A stretch of DNA of 64,000 bases from Streptomyces sp. TRM49041 (GCF_008271805.1 NZ_VSRY01000159.1:1-64000), one strand, 5' to 3'. Counted from the first letter of the stretch, positions 24,520 to 35,677 are shown. Numbers and translations are program-made. Notes: a model not told the origin generated them from the sequence alone.

Positions 24520-24969
24520 ATGCTGGAGCGCGTGACGCTCGAAGACCTGGTACGGCTGCGCCGCGCGCGCGACGTGATGGACCGCGACTACGCGCGGCCG
24601 CTGGACGTGCCGGCGCTCGCGAAGGTCGCCCTCATGTCGCCCGGGCACTTCTCCCGGAGCTTCCGCGCGGCCTACGGGGAGACGCCCTACCGCTACCTGA
24701 TGACCCGCCGCGTCGAGCGGGCGAAGGCGCTGCTGCGCCGGGGCGACCTGAGCGTGACGGAGGTCTGCTTCGCGGTCGGATGCACCTCGCCGGGGTCGTT
24801 CAGCTCGCGCTTCACCGAGCTGGTGGGTGAGACCCCGAGCGCGTACCGGGCCCGTCGCCACGAGGCGGGCGCCGCCATCCCGGCGTGCGTCGCCAAGATC
24901 CTCACGCGGCCGGTGAGGAACGGTAAACCGGTCAGGATCGGAGAAGCGTCGTCCCCCGCCGCCTCGTAA
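24520..24969 (+). CDS. AraC-family transcriptional regulator (DNA-binding domain only)
   Basis: About 149 residues. Two helix-turn-helix motifs of the AraC/XylS type are present: VPALAKVALMSPGHFSRSF and VTEVCFAVGCTSPGSFSSRF, joined by the GETPYRYLMTRRVERAK linker helix. There is no separate N-terminal sensor domain. The start is uncertain: ATG 24520, GTG 24532 (GGAG three bases upstream) and GTG 24469 are all in frame; the region carries three near-repeats of GCGATGTGCC. It ends ten bases before the VOC gene, which it probably controls together with the UvrA-like gene. Confidence 0.82.
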   Translation: MLERVTLEDLVRLRRARDVMDRDYARPLDVPALAKVALMSPGHFSRSFRAAYGETPYRYLMTRRVERAKALLRRGDLSVTEVCFAVGCTSPGSFSSRFTELVGETPSAYRARRHEAGAAIPACVAKILTRPVRNGKPVRIGEASSPAAS

Positions 24970-24979
24970 CGTCGACGGC

Positions 24980-25396
24980 ATGGAAATCAAGCTCTCGCAG
25001 TGCTTCATCGCAGTCGACGACCATGACAAGGCCCTCGCCTTCTACCGCGACGCCCTCGGCCTGGAGGTACGCAACGACGTCGCGTTCGAGGGGATGCGCT
25101 GGGTGACCGTCGGCTCGCCCACGCAGCCCGATGTGGAGATCGTCCTGGAACCGCCGCTCGCCGACCCCAACGCCTCACCGGCCGACAGGCAGGCGATGGC
25201 GGAACTGCTGGCCAAGGGCATGCTCCGCGGCGTGATCTTCTCGACCGACGACGTCGACGCCACCTTCGAGCGCGTCCGGGCCGCCGGCGCCGAGGTGCTG
25301 CAGGAGCCGGTCGACCAGCCGTACGGTGTCCGCGACTGCGCCTTCCGCGACCCGGCAGGCAACATGCTCAGGTTCAACCAGCCCCGCAGGCGGTGA
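24980..25396 (+). CDS. VOC (glyoxalase/bleomycin-resistance fold) protein
   Basis: 138 residues, two beta-alpha-beta-beta-beta modules. KLSQCFIAVDDHDKALAFY opens module one and GVIFSTDDVDATFERVRAAG opens module two; the C-terminal DCAFRDPAGNMLRFNQP is typical. Members are metal enzymes or drug-binding proteins; substrate unknown. It lies directly after the AraC-like gene and 160 bases before a UvrA paralogue, an arrangement that suggests a small stress or drug-response unit. Confidence 0.85.
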   Translation: MEIKLSQCFIAVDDHDKALAFYRDALGLEVRNDVAFEGMRWVTVGSPTQPDVEIVLEPPLADPNASPADRQAMAELLAKGMLRGVIFSTDDVDATFERVRAAGAEVLQEPVDQPYGVRDCAFRDPAGNMLRFNQPRRR

Positions 25397-25558
25397 GGCC
25401 GCCTGCGGTAAGGTCCTGGCCCAGGGCTGCGGAGCGTCCCAACTCCTGTGCGGAGCAGGCGATTCGGCGGCCCGGGGCCGGCCTTCACCGCGGTTGTACC
25501 GGCGAAGACACCCGGGGACATGCCGGCCGGGGCCGAGCGATGACGGAGACCGATAAGC

Positions 25559-27955
<2,397 letters not shown>

Positions 27956-27958
27956 TGT

Positions 27959-27975
27959 GACTGAGCGCTTCAGTC
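27959..27975. terminator. Short hairpin between converging genes
   Basis: GACTGA (27959-27964) and TCAGTC (27970-27975) pair around a five-base loop just after the UvrA-like stop and before the stop of the minus-strand phosphatase. Weak; may serve both genes. Confidence 0.35.
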
Positions 27976-28018
27976 GGCGGGTTTCGCCAAGCACCGTGCT
28001 CAGGACGTGGCCGGGAGA

Positions 28019-29194
28019 TCACTGCGGTCTGTCACCTGCTTGTTCGTCGAGACGGTCCACGAGGAGCATCGCCGCATCGTCCGCCAGGCCGCCATCGGTG
28101 TGACGGAGCAGTCCGCGGTGCAGTTGTTCCAGGAACTCGTGCGGGGGGCAGGTGTGCACCGCCTCCATTGCCTCGGGCAGGGCGAAGAAATCGTTGTTGT
28201 CAGGGTTGCGGGCTTCGATCACGCCGTCGGTGTGCAGCAGCAGACGGTCGCCGGGTGCGAACGGATAGCTCTCCGCCTTGGCGGGAGGACCACCGGTGAG
28301 GAGGTCTTCCAGGCCGAGGGGTGGCAGCGGTGAGGTGGGCATCAGGGCCTGAACCTTGCCCTGGCGCAGTACCAGCGGAGGCGGATGGCCGCGGTTGACC
28401 ACCTCGACCACTTGGCTGTCCGGGACCTGGGCTATGAGCGCGGTGACGAAGCCCTCCAGCAGAACTTCCTGATCGACCGCACCGGGCACGGCGCGCTCCT
28501 GTCGCAGCGCGGCCGCGCAGTGGTTCATCACCTCCGCGAGTTCATCCTCGTACTGCGCGGTCACCCGGAACGCGCCCAGCACGGCTGCGGCCGCGCGCAC
28601 GGCAGGCAGTCCCTTGCCCCGGACGTCCCCCACGATCAGCCGGACCCCGTACCGGGTGTGCACAGCCTCGTACAGATCACCGCCGATCTGCGCCCCCGTC
28701 TCAGCCGCGAGATACATGCTGGCCGCCCGCACCGGGCCCAGCCGGGCGGGTACCGGACGCAGGATGGCCTCCTGGGCTGCCATGGCGATCCGACGGACCT
28801 GGTCGAGCTCGCTCTGCCTGCGCGTACGCACGGCGTTGCTCATCGTGACACTGGCCAGGGACACCAGAAGCAGACTCACGATGTTGCTGTAGTACGCCTG
28901 GTCGTAGGCGGGGGAGGTCAGGTCAGTGGCCAGAGCGAGAGCTGCTACGGAGAGGATGCCTTTCGGGCCCATCGTCAACGCGGCCAGCGCCGGCATCGCG
29001 GTGAGGAAAGTGCCGGTGACCAGAAAGTTGGCAGGTGAGAGCTCGATGCCCAGCGCGACCAGTACGATCACGAACGGCACGCACTGCGCGACTCGGAAAA
29101 GGGCCCGGCTATGACCGCCCACTCCTGGCGGAGGAGCTGCGCGGAAGAGCGATCGCATGTGTACAGCCTGCCTCGCTGAAGTTGAGTGTTCCAC
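28019..29194 (-). CDS. Membrane PP2C-type (SpoIIE/RsbU-like) phosphatase, second copy
   Basis: 391 residues. Four or more hydrophobic helices occupy about residues 38-130, then a linker helix and a SpoIIE-type PP2C domain. The motifs are GGDLYEAVHTRYGVRLIVGD, VRGKGLPAVRA, VNRGHPPPLVL, LLLHTDGVIEARN and LADDAAMLLVD. It resembles the phosphatase at 11460-12545 (same GGDLYEAV...YGVRLI segment) but has more membrane helices. It probably controls an anti-sigma antagonist. ATG 29158 (MRSLFRAAP) is a possible alternative start. GC content is slightly lower than its neighbours. Confidence 0.87.
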   Translation of the reverse strand: MEHSTSARQAVHMRSLFRAAPPPGVGGHSRALFRVAQCVPFVIVLVALGIELSPANFLVTGTFLTAMPALAALTMGPKGILSVAALALATDLTSPAYDQAYYSNIVSLLLVSLASVTMSNAVRTRRQSELDQVRRIAMAAQEAILRPVPARLGPVRAASMYLAAETGAQIGGDLYEAVHTRYGVRLIVGDVRGKGLPAVRAAAAVLGAFRVTAQYEDELAEVMNHCAAALRQERAVPGAVDQEVLLEGFVTALIAQVPDSQVVEVVNRGHPPPLVLRQGKVQALMPTSPLPPLGLEDLLTGGPPAKAESYPFAPGDRLLLHTDGVIEARNPDNNDFFALPEAMEAVHTCPPHEFLEQLHRGLLRHTDGGLADDAAMLLVDRLDEQAGDRPQ

Positions 29195-29273
29195 TCATCG
29201 CTCTCGCGGCCTCCCGGGGTATCCAGCGACCCGCGACCGACAGCCCCGGCGCGCTACTGTGCCCGTCGAGAAC

Positions 29274-29310
29274 TCTTTGCATAAAACTGCATTGGTGCGT
29301 ATAGTCATGC
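29274..29310 (+). promoter_or_regulatory. argC promoter with ARG-box-like operator
   Basis: TTGCAT (29277-29282) and TATAGT (29300-29305), 17 bases apart, form a strong promoter. The same stretch contains TGCATA and TGCAT repeats over the -35 and TATAGTCATGCC over the -10. The latter resembles CATAGTTATGCC at the argG promoter. A/T-rich TGCAT/ATGC words of this kind are typical ArgR targets (ARG boxes) in Streptomyces, so ArgR with arginine should repress here. Confidence 0.65.
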
Positions 29311-29329
29311 CATCGATGATGGAGGTCCG

Positions 29330-30358
29330 ATGACGGTACGTGTGGCAGTTGCGGGTGCGAGCGGATACGCGGGTGGAGAGCTTCTCCGTCTGCTGCTCGC
29401 GCACCCCGGCGTGGAGATCGGCGCGCTGACCGGCAACTCCAACGCCGGCCAGAAGCTCGGCGCTCTGCAGCCGCATCTCGTGCCGCTCGCCGAGCGGGTC
29501 CTGGAGCCGACCACCGGTGAGGTGCTCGCCGGCCACGACGTCGTCTTCCTCGCCCTGCCGCACGGGCAGTCCGCGGCCGTCGCCGAGCAGCTCGGGGACG
29601 ACGTCCTGGTGATCGACATGGGCGCCGACTTCCGGCTGAAGGACGCCGCCGACTGGGAGAGGTTCTACGGCTCGCCGCATGCCGGGACCTGGCCGTACGG
29701 CCTCCCCGAACTGCCGGGCGCCCGAGCCGCGCTGGAGGGGTCCAAGCGTGTCGCGGTGCCCGGCTGCTACCCGACCGCCGTGTCGCTCGCGCTGTTCCCC
29801 GCGTACGCGAACGGCCTCGCCGAGCCCGAAGCCGTGATCGTCGCCGCGACCGGCACCTCCGGCGCGGGCAAGGCGCTCAAGCCGCACCTGCTCGGCTCCG
29901 AGGTCATGGGCTCCATGTCCCCGTACGGCGTCGGCGGCGGCCACCGGCACACCCCCGAGATGGTCCAGAACCTCGGCGCGGCAGCCGGCGAGCCCGTCAC
30001 CGTCTCCTTCACGCCCACCCTCGCGCCCATGTCCCGCGGCATCCTCGCCACGTGCAGCGCCAAGGCGAGGGCGGGGACCACGGCGGAGGACGTACGCGCC
30101 GCCTACGAGAAGGCATACGCCGACGAACCGTTTGTGCACCTCCTCCCCGAGGGCCGGTGGCCGGCCACCGCGTCCGTCCAGGGTTCCAACGCCGTTCAGG
30201 TGCAGGTCGCCTACGACGAGGCGGCGGGCCGCGTCATCGCCATCAGCGCCATCGACAATCTCACCAAGGGCACCGCGGGCGGCGCGATGCAGAGCATGAA
30301 CATCGCCCTCGGGCTCCCGGAAGAGACCGGGCTTTCCACGATCGGAGTCGCACCGTGA
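29330..30358 (+). CDS. argC: N-acetyl-gamma-glutamyl-phosphate reductase
   Basis: 342 residues. Third step of arginine biosynthesis: NADPH reduction of N-acetylglutamyl phosphate to the semialdehyde. The N-terminal VAVAGASGYAGGELLRLL binds NADP. The catalytic Cys lies in VPGCYPTAVSLAL. GHRHTPEM supplies the conserved His region and SFTPTLAPMSRGI the C-terminal motif. GGAGG precedes the ATG. First gene of argCJBDR; its stop overlaps the argJ GTG by four bases. Confidence 0.97.
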   Translation: MTVRVAVAGASGYAGGELLRLLLAHPGVEIGALTGNSNAGQKLGALQPHLVPLAERVLEPTTGEVLAGHDVVFLALPHGQSAAVAEQLGDDVLVIDMGADFRLKDAADWERFYGSPHAGTWPYGLPELPGARAALEGSKRVAVPGCYPTAVSLALFPAYANGLAEPEAVIVAATGTSGAGKALKPHLLGSEVMGSMSPYGVGGGHRHTPEMVQNLGAAAGEPVTVSFTPTLAPMSRGILATCSAKARAGTTAEDVRAAYEKAYADEPFVHLLPEGRWPATASVQGSNAVQVQVAYDEAAGRVIAISAIDNLTKGTAGGAMQSMNIALGLPEETGLSTIGVAP

Positions 30359-31506
30359 GCGTCACGGCAGCCAAGGGATTCACGGCGGCGGGCATCGCCG
30401 CCGGAATCAAGGAGAACGGCAACCCGGACCTGGCCCTCGTGGTCAACAACGGTCCCCGGCGCGCCGCCGCGGGCGTCTTCACCTCCAACCGCGTCAAGGC
30501 CGCCCCGGTCCTCTGGTCCGAGCAGGTCCTCAAGACCGGCGAGCTGACCGCCGTCGTCCTCAACTCCGGCGGTGCCAACGCCTGCACCGGCCCCCAGGGC
30601 TTCCAGGACACCCACGCCACCGCCGAGAAGGCCGCGGAGGTCCTCGGCACCGGCGCGGGCGAGGTCGCGGTCGCGTCTACCGGCCTCATCGGCATCCTGC
30701 TCCCCATGGACAAGCTCCTGCCCGGCGTCGAGAAGGCCGCCGCCGAGCTCTCCGAGCACGGCGGCGAGAAGGCCGCCATCGCGATCAAGACCACCGACAC
30801 CGTCCACAAGACCGCCGTCGTCACCAAGGACGGCTGGACCGTCGGCGGCATGGCCAAGGGCGCGGGCATGCTCGCCCCGGGCCTCGCCACCATGCTCGTC
30901 GTCCTCACCACCGACGCCGACGTCGACGCCCCCGTCCTGGACAAGGCGCTGCGCGACGCCACCCGCGTCACCTTCGACCGGGTCGACTCCGACGGCTGCA
31001 TGTCCACCAACGACACGGTCCTGCTCCTCGCCTCCGGCGCCTCCGGCCTCGCCCCCGCCTACGACGACTTCGCCGAGGCCGTCCGCGAGGTCTGCGACAA
31101 CCTCGGGCGACAGCTCATCGGCGACGCCGAGGGCGCCTCCAAGGACATCCGCGTCGAGGTGATCAACGCCGCGTCCGAGGCCGACGCCGTCGAGGTGGGC
31201 CGGTCCATCGCCCGCAACAACCTCCTCAAGTGCGCCCTGCACGGCGAGGACCCCAACTGGGGCCGTGTCCTGTCCGCCATCGGCACCACGAGCGCCGTCT
31301 TCGAACCGGACCGGCTCAACGTCGCCATCAACGACGTCTGGGTCTGCAAGAACGGCTCCGTGGGCGAGGACCGCGACCTCGTCGACATGCGCTACCGCGA
31401 GGTGCGGATCACCGCCGACCTCGCCGCCGGAACCGACTCCGCGGTCATCTGGACCAACGACCTCACCGCCGACTACGTCCACGAGAACAGCGCCTACAGC
31501 TCATGA
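30355..31506 (+). CDS. argJ: Bifunctional ornithine acetyltransferase / N-acetylglutamate synthase
   Basis: 383 residues. ArgJ moves the acetyl group from N-acetylornithine to glutamate, closing the acetyl cycle. The self-cleaving precursor motif is present (KGAGMLAPGLATMLVV); cleavage before the Thr makes that Thr the nucleophile. Other motifs are NSGGANACTG, TGLIGILLPMDK and HGEDPNWGRV near the end. The GTG at 30355 is chosen because it overlaps the argC stop (GTGA) and homology begins there; the longer open frame upstream is out of register with argC's real product. Confidence 0.96.
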   Translation: MSVTAAKGFTAAGIAAGIKENGNPDLALVVNNGPRRAAAGVFTSNRVKAAPVLWSEQVLKTGELTAVVLNSGGANACTGPQGFQDTHATAEKAAEVLGTGAGEVAVASTGLIGILLPMDKLLPGVEKAAAELSEHGGEKAAIAIKTTDTVHKTAVVTKDGWTVGGMAKGAGMLAPGLATMLVVLTTDADVDAPVLDKALRDATRVTFDRVDSDGCMSTNDTVLLLASGASGLAPAYDDFAEAVREVCDNLGRQLIGDAEGASKDIRVEVINAASEADAVEVGRSIARNNLLKCALHGEDPNWGRVLSAIGTTSAVFEPDRLNVAINDVWVCKNGSVGEDRDLVDMRYREVRITADLAAGTDSAVIWTNDLTADYVHENSAYSS

Positions 31507-32402
31507 GCACCCGTAAGCACACAGCGCTCCCGAAGGCAGAGATCCTCATCGAGGCCCTGCCCTGGCTGACCCGCCACCACGGCAAGACGGTCGTCATCAA
31601 GTTCGGCGGCAACGCCATGGTCGACGACGCGCTCAAGGCCGCCTTCGCCCAGGACGTGGTCTTCCTCCGGCACGCCGGCCTCAAGCCGGTCGTCGTGCAC
31701 GGCGGCGGCCCCCAGATCAGCGCGGCGCTCGACAAGCACGGGCTGGTCAGCGAGTTCAAGGCCGGCCTGCGCGTCACCACACCCGAGGCGATGGACGTCG
31801 TACGGATGGTCCTCGCCGGACAGGTCCAGCGCGAACTCGTCGGGCTGCTCAACCAGCACGGCCCGCTCGCCGTCGGCCTCACCGGCGAGGACGCCCACAC
31901 CATCACCGCCACCAGGCACCAGCCCCGCATCGACGGCGAACTGATCGACATCGGCCGCGTCGGCGAGATCACCGCCCTCGACACCGGCGCCATCGAGGCG
32001 CTCCTCGCGGACGGACGCATCCCGGTCGTCTCCTCCATCGCCCGCTCCGAGGACGATGGACATGTCTACAACGTCAATGCCGACACGGCGGCTGCGGCAC
32101 TCGCCGCGGCGCTGGACGCCGAAACGCTGATGGTCCTGACCGACGTCGAGGGACTGTACGAGGACTGGCCGAACAGCGACGAGGTCATCAGCCGCCTCAC
32201 CGCCACCGAACTCGAGAAGCTCCTGCCCGAGTTGTCCAGCGGCATGGTCCCCAAGATGGAGGGCTGCCTCCACGCCGTACGAAACGGGGTCCACACGGCG
32301 CGCGTGATCGACGGACGCGTCCAGCACTCGATCCTGCTGGAGATCTTCACCGACGAGGGCATCGGCACGATGGTCGTGCCCGACGACCAGGGGGCGTCAT
32401 GA
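31503..32402 (+). CDS. argB: Acetylglutamate kinase
   Basis: 299 residues, amino-acid-kinase fold. VVIKFGGNAMVDD binds ATP phosphates, VVVHGGGPQISAAL binds N-acetylglutamate, and VYNVNADTAAAALAAAL and the Lys in GMVPKMEGCL complete the active site. It phosphorylates N-acetylglutamate, often the feedback-controlled step. The extended N-terminal helix (ALPKAEILIEALPWLTRHHG) is typical of arginine-inhibited hexameric enzymes. Its ATG overlaps the argJ stop (ATGA), and its stop overlaps argD in the same way. Confidence 0.96.
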   Translation: MSTRKHTALPKAEILIEALPWLTRHHGKTVVIKFGGNAMVDDALKAAFAQDVVFLRHAGLKPVVVHGGGPQISAALDKHGLVSEFKAGLRVTTPEAMDVVRMVLAGQVQRELVGLLNQHGPLAVGLTGEDAHTITATRHQPRIDGELIDIGRVGEITALDTGAIEALLADGRIPVVSSIARSEDDGHVYNVNADTAAAALAAALDAETLMVLTDVEGLYEDWPNSDEVISRLTATELEKLLPELSSGMVPKMEGCLHAVRNGVHTARVIDGRVQHSILLEIFTDEGIGTMVVPDDQGAS

Positions 32403-33595
32403 GCGACAACCGGCATCTCACCCAGCGCTGGCAGGGCGCGCTGATGGACAACTACGGCACGCCCAGGCTGCCTCTCGTACGCGGCGAGGGCGCCACTGTG
32501 TGGGACGCCGACGGCACCGCATACCTCGACTTCGTCGGCGGCATCGCGGTCAACGCCCTCGGTCACGCGCACCCCGCCGTCGTCGAGGCGGTCTCCGCGC
32601 AGATCGCCTCCCTGGGGCACGTATCCAACCTGTTCGTCGCCGAGCCCCCCGTCGTGCTCGCCGAGCGGCTGCTCCAGCTCTTCGGCCGCCCCGGCAGGGT
32701 CTTCTTCTGCAACTCCGGCGCCGAGGCCAACGAGGCAGCGTTCAAGATCGGCCGCCTGACGGGCCGGCCGCACATGGTCGCCACCACCGGCGGCTTCCAC
32801 GGCCGCACCATGGGCTCCCTCGCGCTCACCGGCCAGCCCGGCAAGCAGGAGCCGTTCCTGCCGCTCCCCGGTGAGGTCACCCACGTTCCCTACGGCGACG
32901 CCGACGCCCTGCGCGCCGCCGTCACCGAGCGGACCGCGTTCGTGATCATCGAGCCCGTCCAGGGCGAGAACGGTGTCGTCGTCCCGCCCAAGGGCTACCT
33001 GGAGGCGGCCCGGGAGATCACCCGAGCCACCGGCACCCTCCTCGTCCTCGACGAGGTGCAGACCGGCATCGGCCGCTGCGGCCACTGGTTCGAGCACCAG
33101 GCGCACGGCGTCGAGCCCGATGTCGTCACCCTCGCCAAGGGCCTGGGCGGCGGCCTCCCCATCGGCGCGACCGTCGCCTTCGGGGAGGCGGCCGAGCTGC
33201 TGAGGCCAGGCCACCACGGCACGACCTTCGGCGGAAACCCCGTCGCGGCCGCCGCCGGCCTCGCCGTGCTGGACACGCTCGCCGCCGACGGGACACTCGA
33301 CCAGGTCAAGCGCCTCGGCGAGCGGCTGCGCGACGGAATCGAGGCCCTGAACCATCCGTTGGTCTCCCATGTCCGGGGCGCGGGCCTCCTGCTGGGTATC
33401 GTGCTCACCGAGCCCCTCGCACCTCGGGTGCAGCAGGCGGCTCAGGACGCCGGCCTCCTGGTGAACGCGCCCGCCCCCGATGTCGTACGGCTCATGCCAC
33501 CGCTGATCATCGGCGACGACGAGGTGGACGCCTTCCTCCGGGCCCTGCCCGGTGTCCTCGAGGCAGCCGACGGGGACGGACGATCCGGAGAATGA
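32399..33595 (+). CDS. argD: Acetylornithine aminotransferase
   Basis: 398 residues, fold-type I PLP enzyme of the class III aminotransferases. FFCNSGAEANEAAFKIGRL and TTGGFHGRTMGSLALTG bind the cofactor phosphate and ring, LLVLDEVQTGIGRCG holds the conserved Asp, and the Schiff-base Lys is in TLAKGLGGGLPIGA. It makes N-acetylornithine from the semialdehyde with glutamate as donor. ATGA overlap with argB; argR follows seven bases after the stop. Confidence 0.96.
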   Translation: MSDNRHLTQRWQGALMDNYGTPRLPLVRGEGATVWDADGTAYLDFVGGIAVNALGHAHPAVVEAVSAQIASLGHVSNLFVAEPPVVLAERLLQLFGRPGRVFFCNSGAEANEAAFKIGRLTGRPHMVATTGGFHGRTMGSLALTGQPGKQEPFLPLPGEVTHVPYGDADALRAAVTERTAFVIIEPVQGENGVVVPPKGYLEAAREITRATGTLLVLDEVQTGIGRCGHWFEHQAHGVEPDVVTLAKGLGGGLPIGATVAFGEAAELLRPGHHGTTFGGNPVAAAAGLAVLDTLAADGTLDQVKRLGERLRDGIEALNHPLVSHVRGAGLLLGIVLTEPLAPRVQQAAQDAGLLVNAPAPDVVRLMPPLIIGDDEVDAFLRALPGVLEAADGDGRSGE

Positions 33596-33602
33596 AGCGA
33601 CG

Positions 33603-34166
33603 ATGACCGAGGCCCGGAACAACGAGCACTGGGCGTCCCCCCAGACGGAGTCTGTGGGAGGGCCCTCCGTGCCGCAGACCCGCACGGCGCGCCACCGCCG
33701 GATCGTGGACATCCTCAACCGGCAGCCGGTGCGCTCCCAGAGCCAGCTGGCGAAGCTCCTCGCGGACGACGGACTGAGCGTCACCCAGGCGACGCTCTCC
33801 CGCGACCTCGACGAGCTGGGCGCGGTGAAGATCCGCAACACCGGCGGCGAGCTGATCTACGCGGTCCCCAGCGAAGGCGGTTTCCGTACCCCGCAGGCCC
33901 CGCTCGGCGAGTCGGCGAAGGAGGAGCGCATGCGGCGCCTCTCCGGCGAACTGCTGATCTCCGCCGAGGCGTCCGCCAACCTGGTGGTCCTGCGTACGCC
34001 TCCGGGCGCCGCCCAGTTCCTCGCCTCGGCCATCGACCAGGCCGAGCTGAACGCCATCCTCGGCACCATCGCGGGCGACGACACGCTGCTGCTCATCTCC
34101 CGCGACCCGTCCGGCGGCCAGGCGCTCGCCGACCACCTGCTGGGGCTGGCGCAGAAGGACCGGTAG
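33603..34166 (+). CDS. argR: Arginine repressor ArgR
   Basis: 187 residues, slightly long because of a disordered head of about 30 residues. The winged helix-turn-helix (RHRRIVDILNRQPVRSQSQL, then GLSVTQATLSRDLDELGAVK) is followed by the C-terminal hexamerisation and arginine-binding domain, with GTIAGDDTLLLISRD near the end. It represses arginine genes when arginine is high; operator-like motifs are visible before argC and argG. ATG 33603 is chosen over the earlier in-frame GTG 33552, which would overlap argD by 44 bases. Last gene of the operon. Confidence 0.94.
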   Translation: MTEARNNEHWASPQTESVGGPSVPQTRTARHRRIVDILNRQPVRSQSQLAKLLADDGLSVTQATLSRDLDELGAVKIRNTGGELIYAVPSEGGFRTPQAPLGESAKEERMRRLSGELLISAEASANLVVLRTPPGAAQFLASAIDQAELNAILGTIAGDDTLLLISRDPSGGQALADHLLGLAQKDR

Positions 34167-34185
34167 CCGCTGCCACCCGCTCGAC

Positions 34186-34226
34186 CGTCAGGACGGCGCC
34201 CCGGACACCGGGGCGCCGTCCTGACG
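34186..34226. terminator. Perfect 19-bp hairpin between argR and the L,D-transpeptidase
   Basis: Arms 34186-34204 and 34208-34226 are perfect complements with a three-base ACA loop. It lies 20 bases after argR and five bases from the stop of the minus-strand transpeptidase gene, so it should stop transcription from both sides. Confidence 0.75.
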
Positions 34227-34230
34227 CCGT

Positions 34231-34923
34231 TCAGGCCCCCGACGCCGTCCCGATCGCGATGTGGGGGCGAGCGTCGCGCCGGACCCACGTCAGAATGCGG
34301 GCCATCGCGTCCTTCGGGACCGACACGCAACCCGCCGTCGCTCCCTCGCCGTTCGCGTGGAGGAAGATACCGGCGCCCCGGCCGCGGACCGGGCGGTGGT
34401 AGTTGAAGGCGATCACCAGGGCGTGGGCGTACTGCGCGCGGTAGGTGATCAGGTGCTCCGCCTCGTCCGCCCGGCAGTCCGCCGGCAGGGGCTCGACCCA
34501 GCGGTTGTACGAGCGTGACGCGTTGTCCTGGCACCACCACGCGGCGGGCGTCACCCCGCGGTACGGGTACGACGCCCCCGCCGGCGCCGGGTCGATGCCG
34601 AAGCCGTACAGGAGCTCGTACACGCCCGTCGGGGTCGTCGACGTGCCCTGCTCGCGGCGTTCCCCGTCCACGAGGCCGCCCGCGCCGAACCTCGCCGGGG
34701 CGGTGCCCGCCCGTACCCAGCGGCGGCGGTCGCCGGTCAGCTCCCACCAGGTCACCGTCCCCGTCGTCGCCCCGGCGTCCGGCGCCTCGGCGGTGATCAG
34801 CTGCGTGGCTCCGCCGGTGTCGGTCAGCCACGACGGCAGGGAGTCCGGGTCGCCGGGGGCCACCCATGACGCGGGCAGGAGCAGGAGGACGGAAGCCAGG
34901 GCGAGACCGGGGCGCATGGCCAC
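34231..34923 (-). CDS. Secreted L,D-transpeptidase (YkuD) family protein
   Basis: 230 residues. An N-terminal signal peptide (LALASVLLLLPASWVAPG) directs export. The YkuD catalytic signature is at the C-terminus: GIFLHANGEGATAGCVSV, with the active His and Cys, preceded by TPTGVYELLYGFGI and ALVIAFNYHRPV. The family cross-links or modifies peptidoglycan by 3-3 linkage, but proteins with this HANG form also include uncharacterised members. GTG 34923 and ATG 34917 are both possible starts. The PPOX gene lies 21 bases upstream on the same strand, so the two are probably one operon. Confidence 0.85.
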   Translation of the reverse strand: MAMRPGLALASVLLLLPASWVAPGDPDSLPSWLTDTGGATQLITAEAPDAGATTGTVTWWELTGDRRRWVRAGTAPARFGAGGLVDGERREQGTSTTPTGVYELLYGFGIDPAPAGASYPYRGVTPAAWWCQDNASRSYNRWVEPLPADCRADEAEHLITYRAQYAHALVIAFNYHRPVRGRGAGIFLHANGEGATAGCVSVPKDAMARILTWVRRDARPHIAIGTASGA

Positions 34924-34944
34924 GACCGTAAGGGCGCGGCTCCC

Positions 34945-35547
34945 TCACCGCTCCCGGGGCGCGTCCGTCCGGGGCGGCAGGGGCAGGGGGAGCGCGGGCA
35001 GGCCGTCCAGGCTCCGGCCGACGTGCTCCTTCTTCTCGCAGTACGCCGCGAACTCCTCGTCCGTCCTGCGGCCGAAGTGCTCGGCGTGCTGGGTGCGCTC
35101 CTCGCGGTAGTCCATGAACGGGACGGCGAAGCCGCACGCGTCACTGATCCGCCGCGCGTGGACGAGGACGATCGCACGGGCGGCCGGGCCGTCCGCCTCC
35201 GCGAAGTGCGGGACGAGCTCCGCCCAGCGGGGGTCGTCCCGGAAGACCGCCTCGCCCGTGCCGTGCACGCGCAGCACCTTGGGAGGCCCGGCGAAGGCGC
35301 ACCACATCAGGGTGATCCGGCCGTTGCCCGCCTCGCGCAGATGGGCGACGGTCTCGGCGCCGCTGCCGCCGAAGTCCAGGTAGGCGAGGGTGAGTCCGTC
35401 GATGACGACGAGAGTCCCCTTGCGTCCCTTGGGGGAGAGGTTGACGTGGCCGTCACCCGCGAGCGGGGCGGTGGCCGTGAAGAAGACCGGCTGCTCCTCG
35501 ATGAAGGTGCGTATCCGGCCCTCGATGCGTTCGTATCGCTGTCCCAT
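34945..35547 (-). CDS. Pyridoxamine 5'-phosphate oxidase-like (FMN-binding split barrel) protein
   Basis: 200 residues. The N-terminal half is a split barrel: PVFFTATAPLAGDGHVNLSP, then GLTLAYLDFGGSGAETVAHL and GRITLMWCAFAGPPKVLRVH. These PPOX-family proteins bind FMN or F420; whether this one is an oxidase is unknown. ATG 35547 (MGQRYERIEGR) matches the family start; ATG 35556 three codons earlier is an alternative. Its promoter faces away from argG. Confidence 0.85.
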   Translation of the reverse strand: MGQRYERIEGRIRTFIEEQPVFFTATAPLAGDGHVNLSPKGRKGTLVVIDGLTLAYLDFGGSGAETVAHLREAGNGRITLMWCAFAGPPKVLRVHGTGEAVFRDDPRWAELVPHFAEADGPAARAIVLVHARRISDACGFAVPFMDYREERTQHAEHFGRRTDEEFAAYCEKKEHVGRSLDGLPALPLPLPPRTDAPRER

Positions 35548-35611
35548 GGGAGTCATTGTCGTCCGGCGGAGGCATGCGCCGGGCAGGAAACGGACCGGCT
35601 CAGGATCCGCG

Positions 35612-35646
35612 TTGACAAAACATACGGCCCCCTGCATAGTTATGCC
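35612..35646 (+). promoter_or_regulatory. argG promoter with ARG-box-like palindrome
   Basis: TTGACA (35612-35617) and CATAGT (35635-35640) are 17 bases apart. The -10 is embedded in GCATAGTTATGC (35634-35645), a palindrome of GCATA/TATGC around GT. A similar word sits on the argC -10. Binding of ArgR there would block RNA polymerase. Confidence 0.65.
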
Positions 35647-35677
35647 TGTCAGTGAATGCACCGCTAAGGAGAAACCC

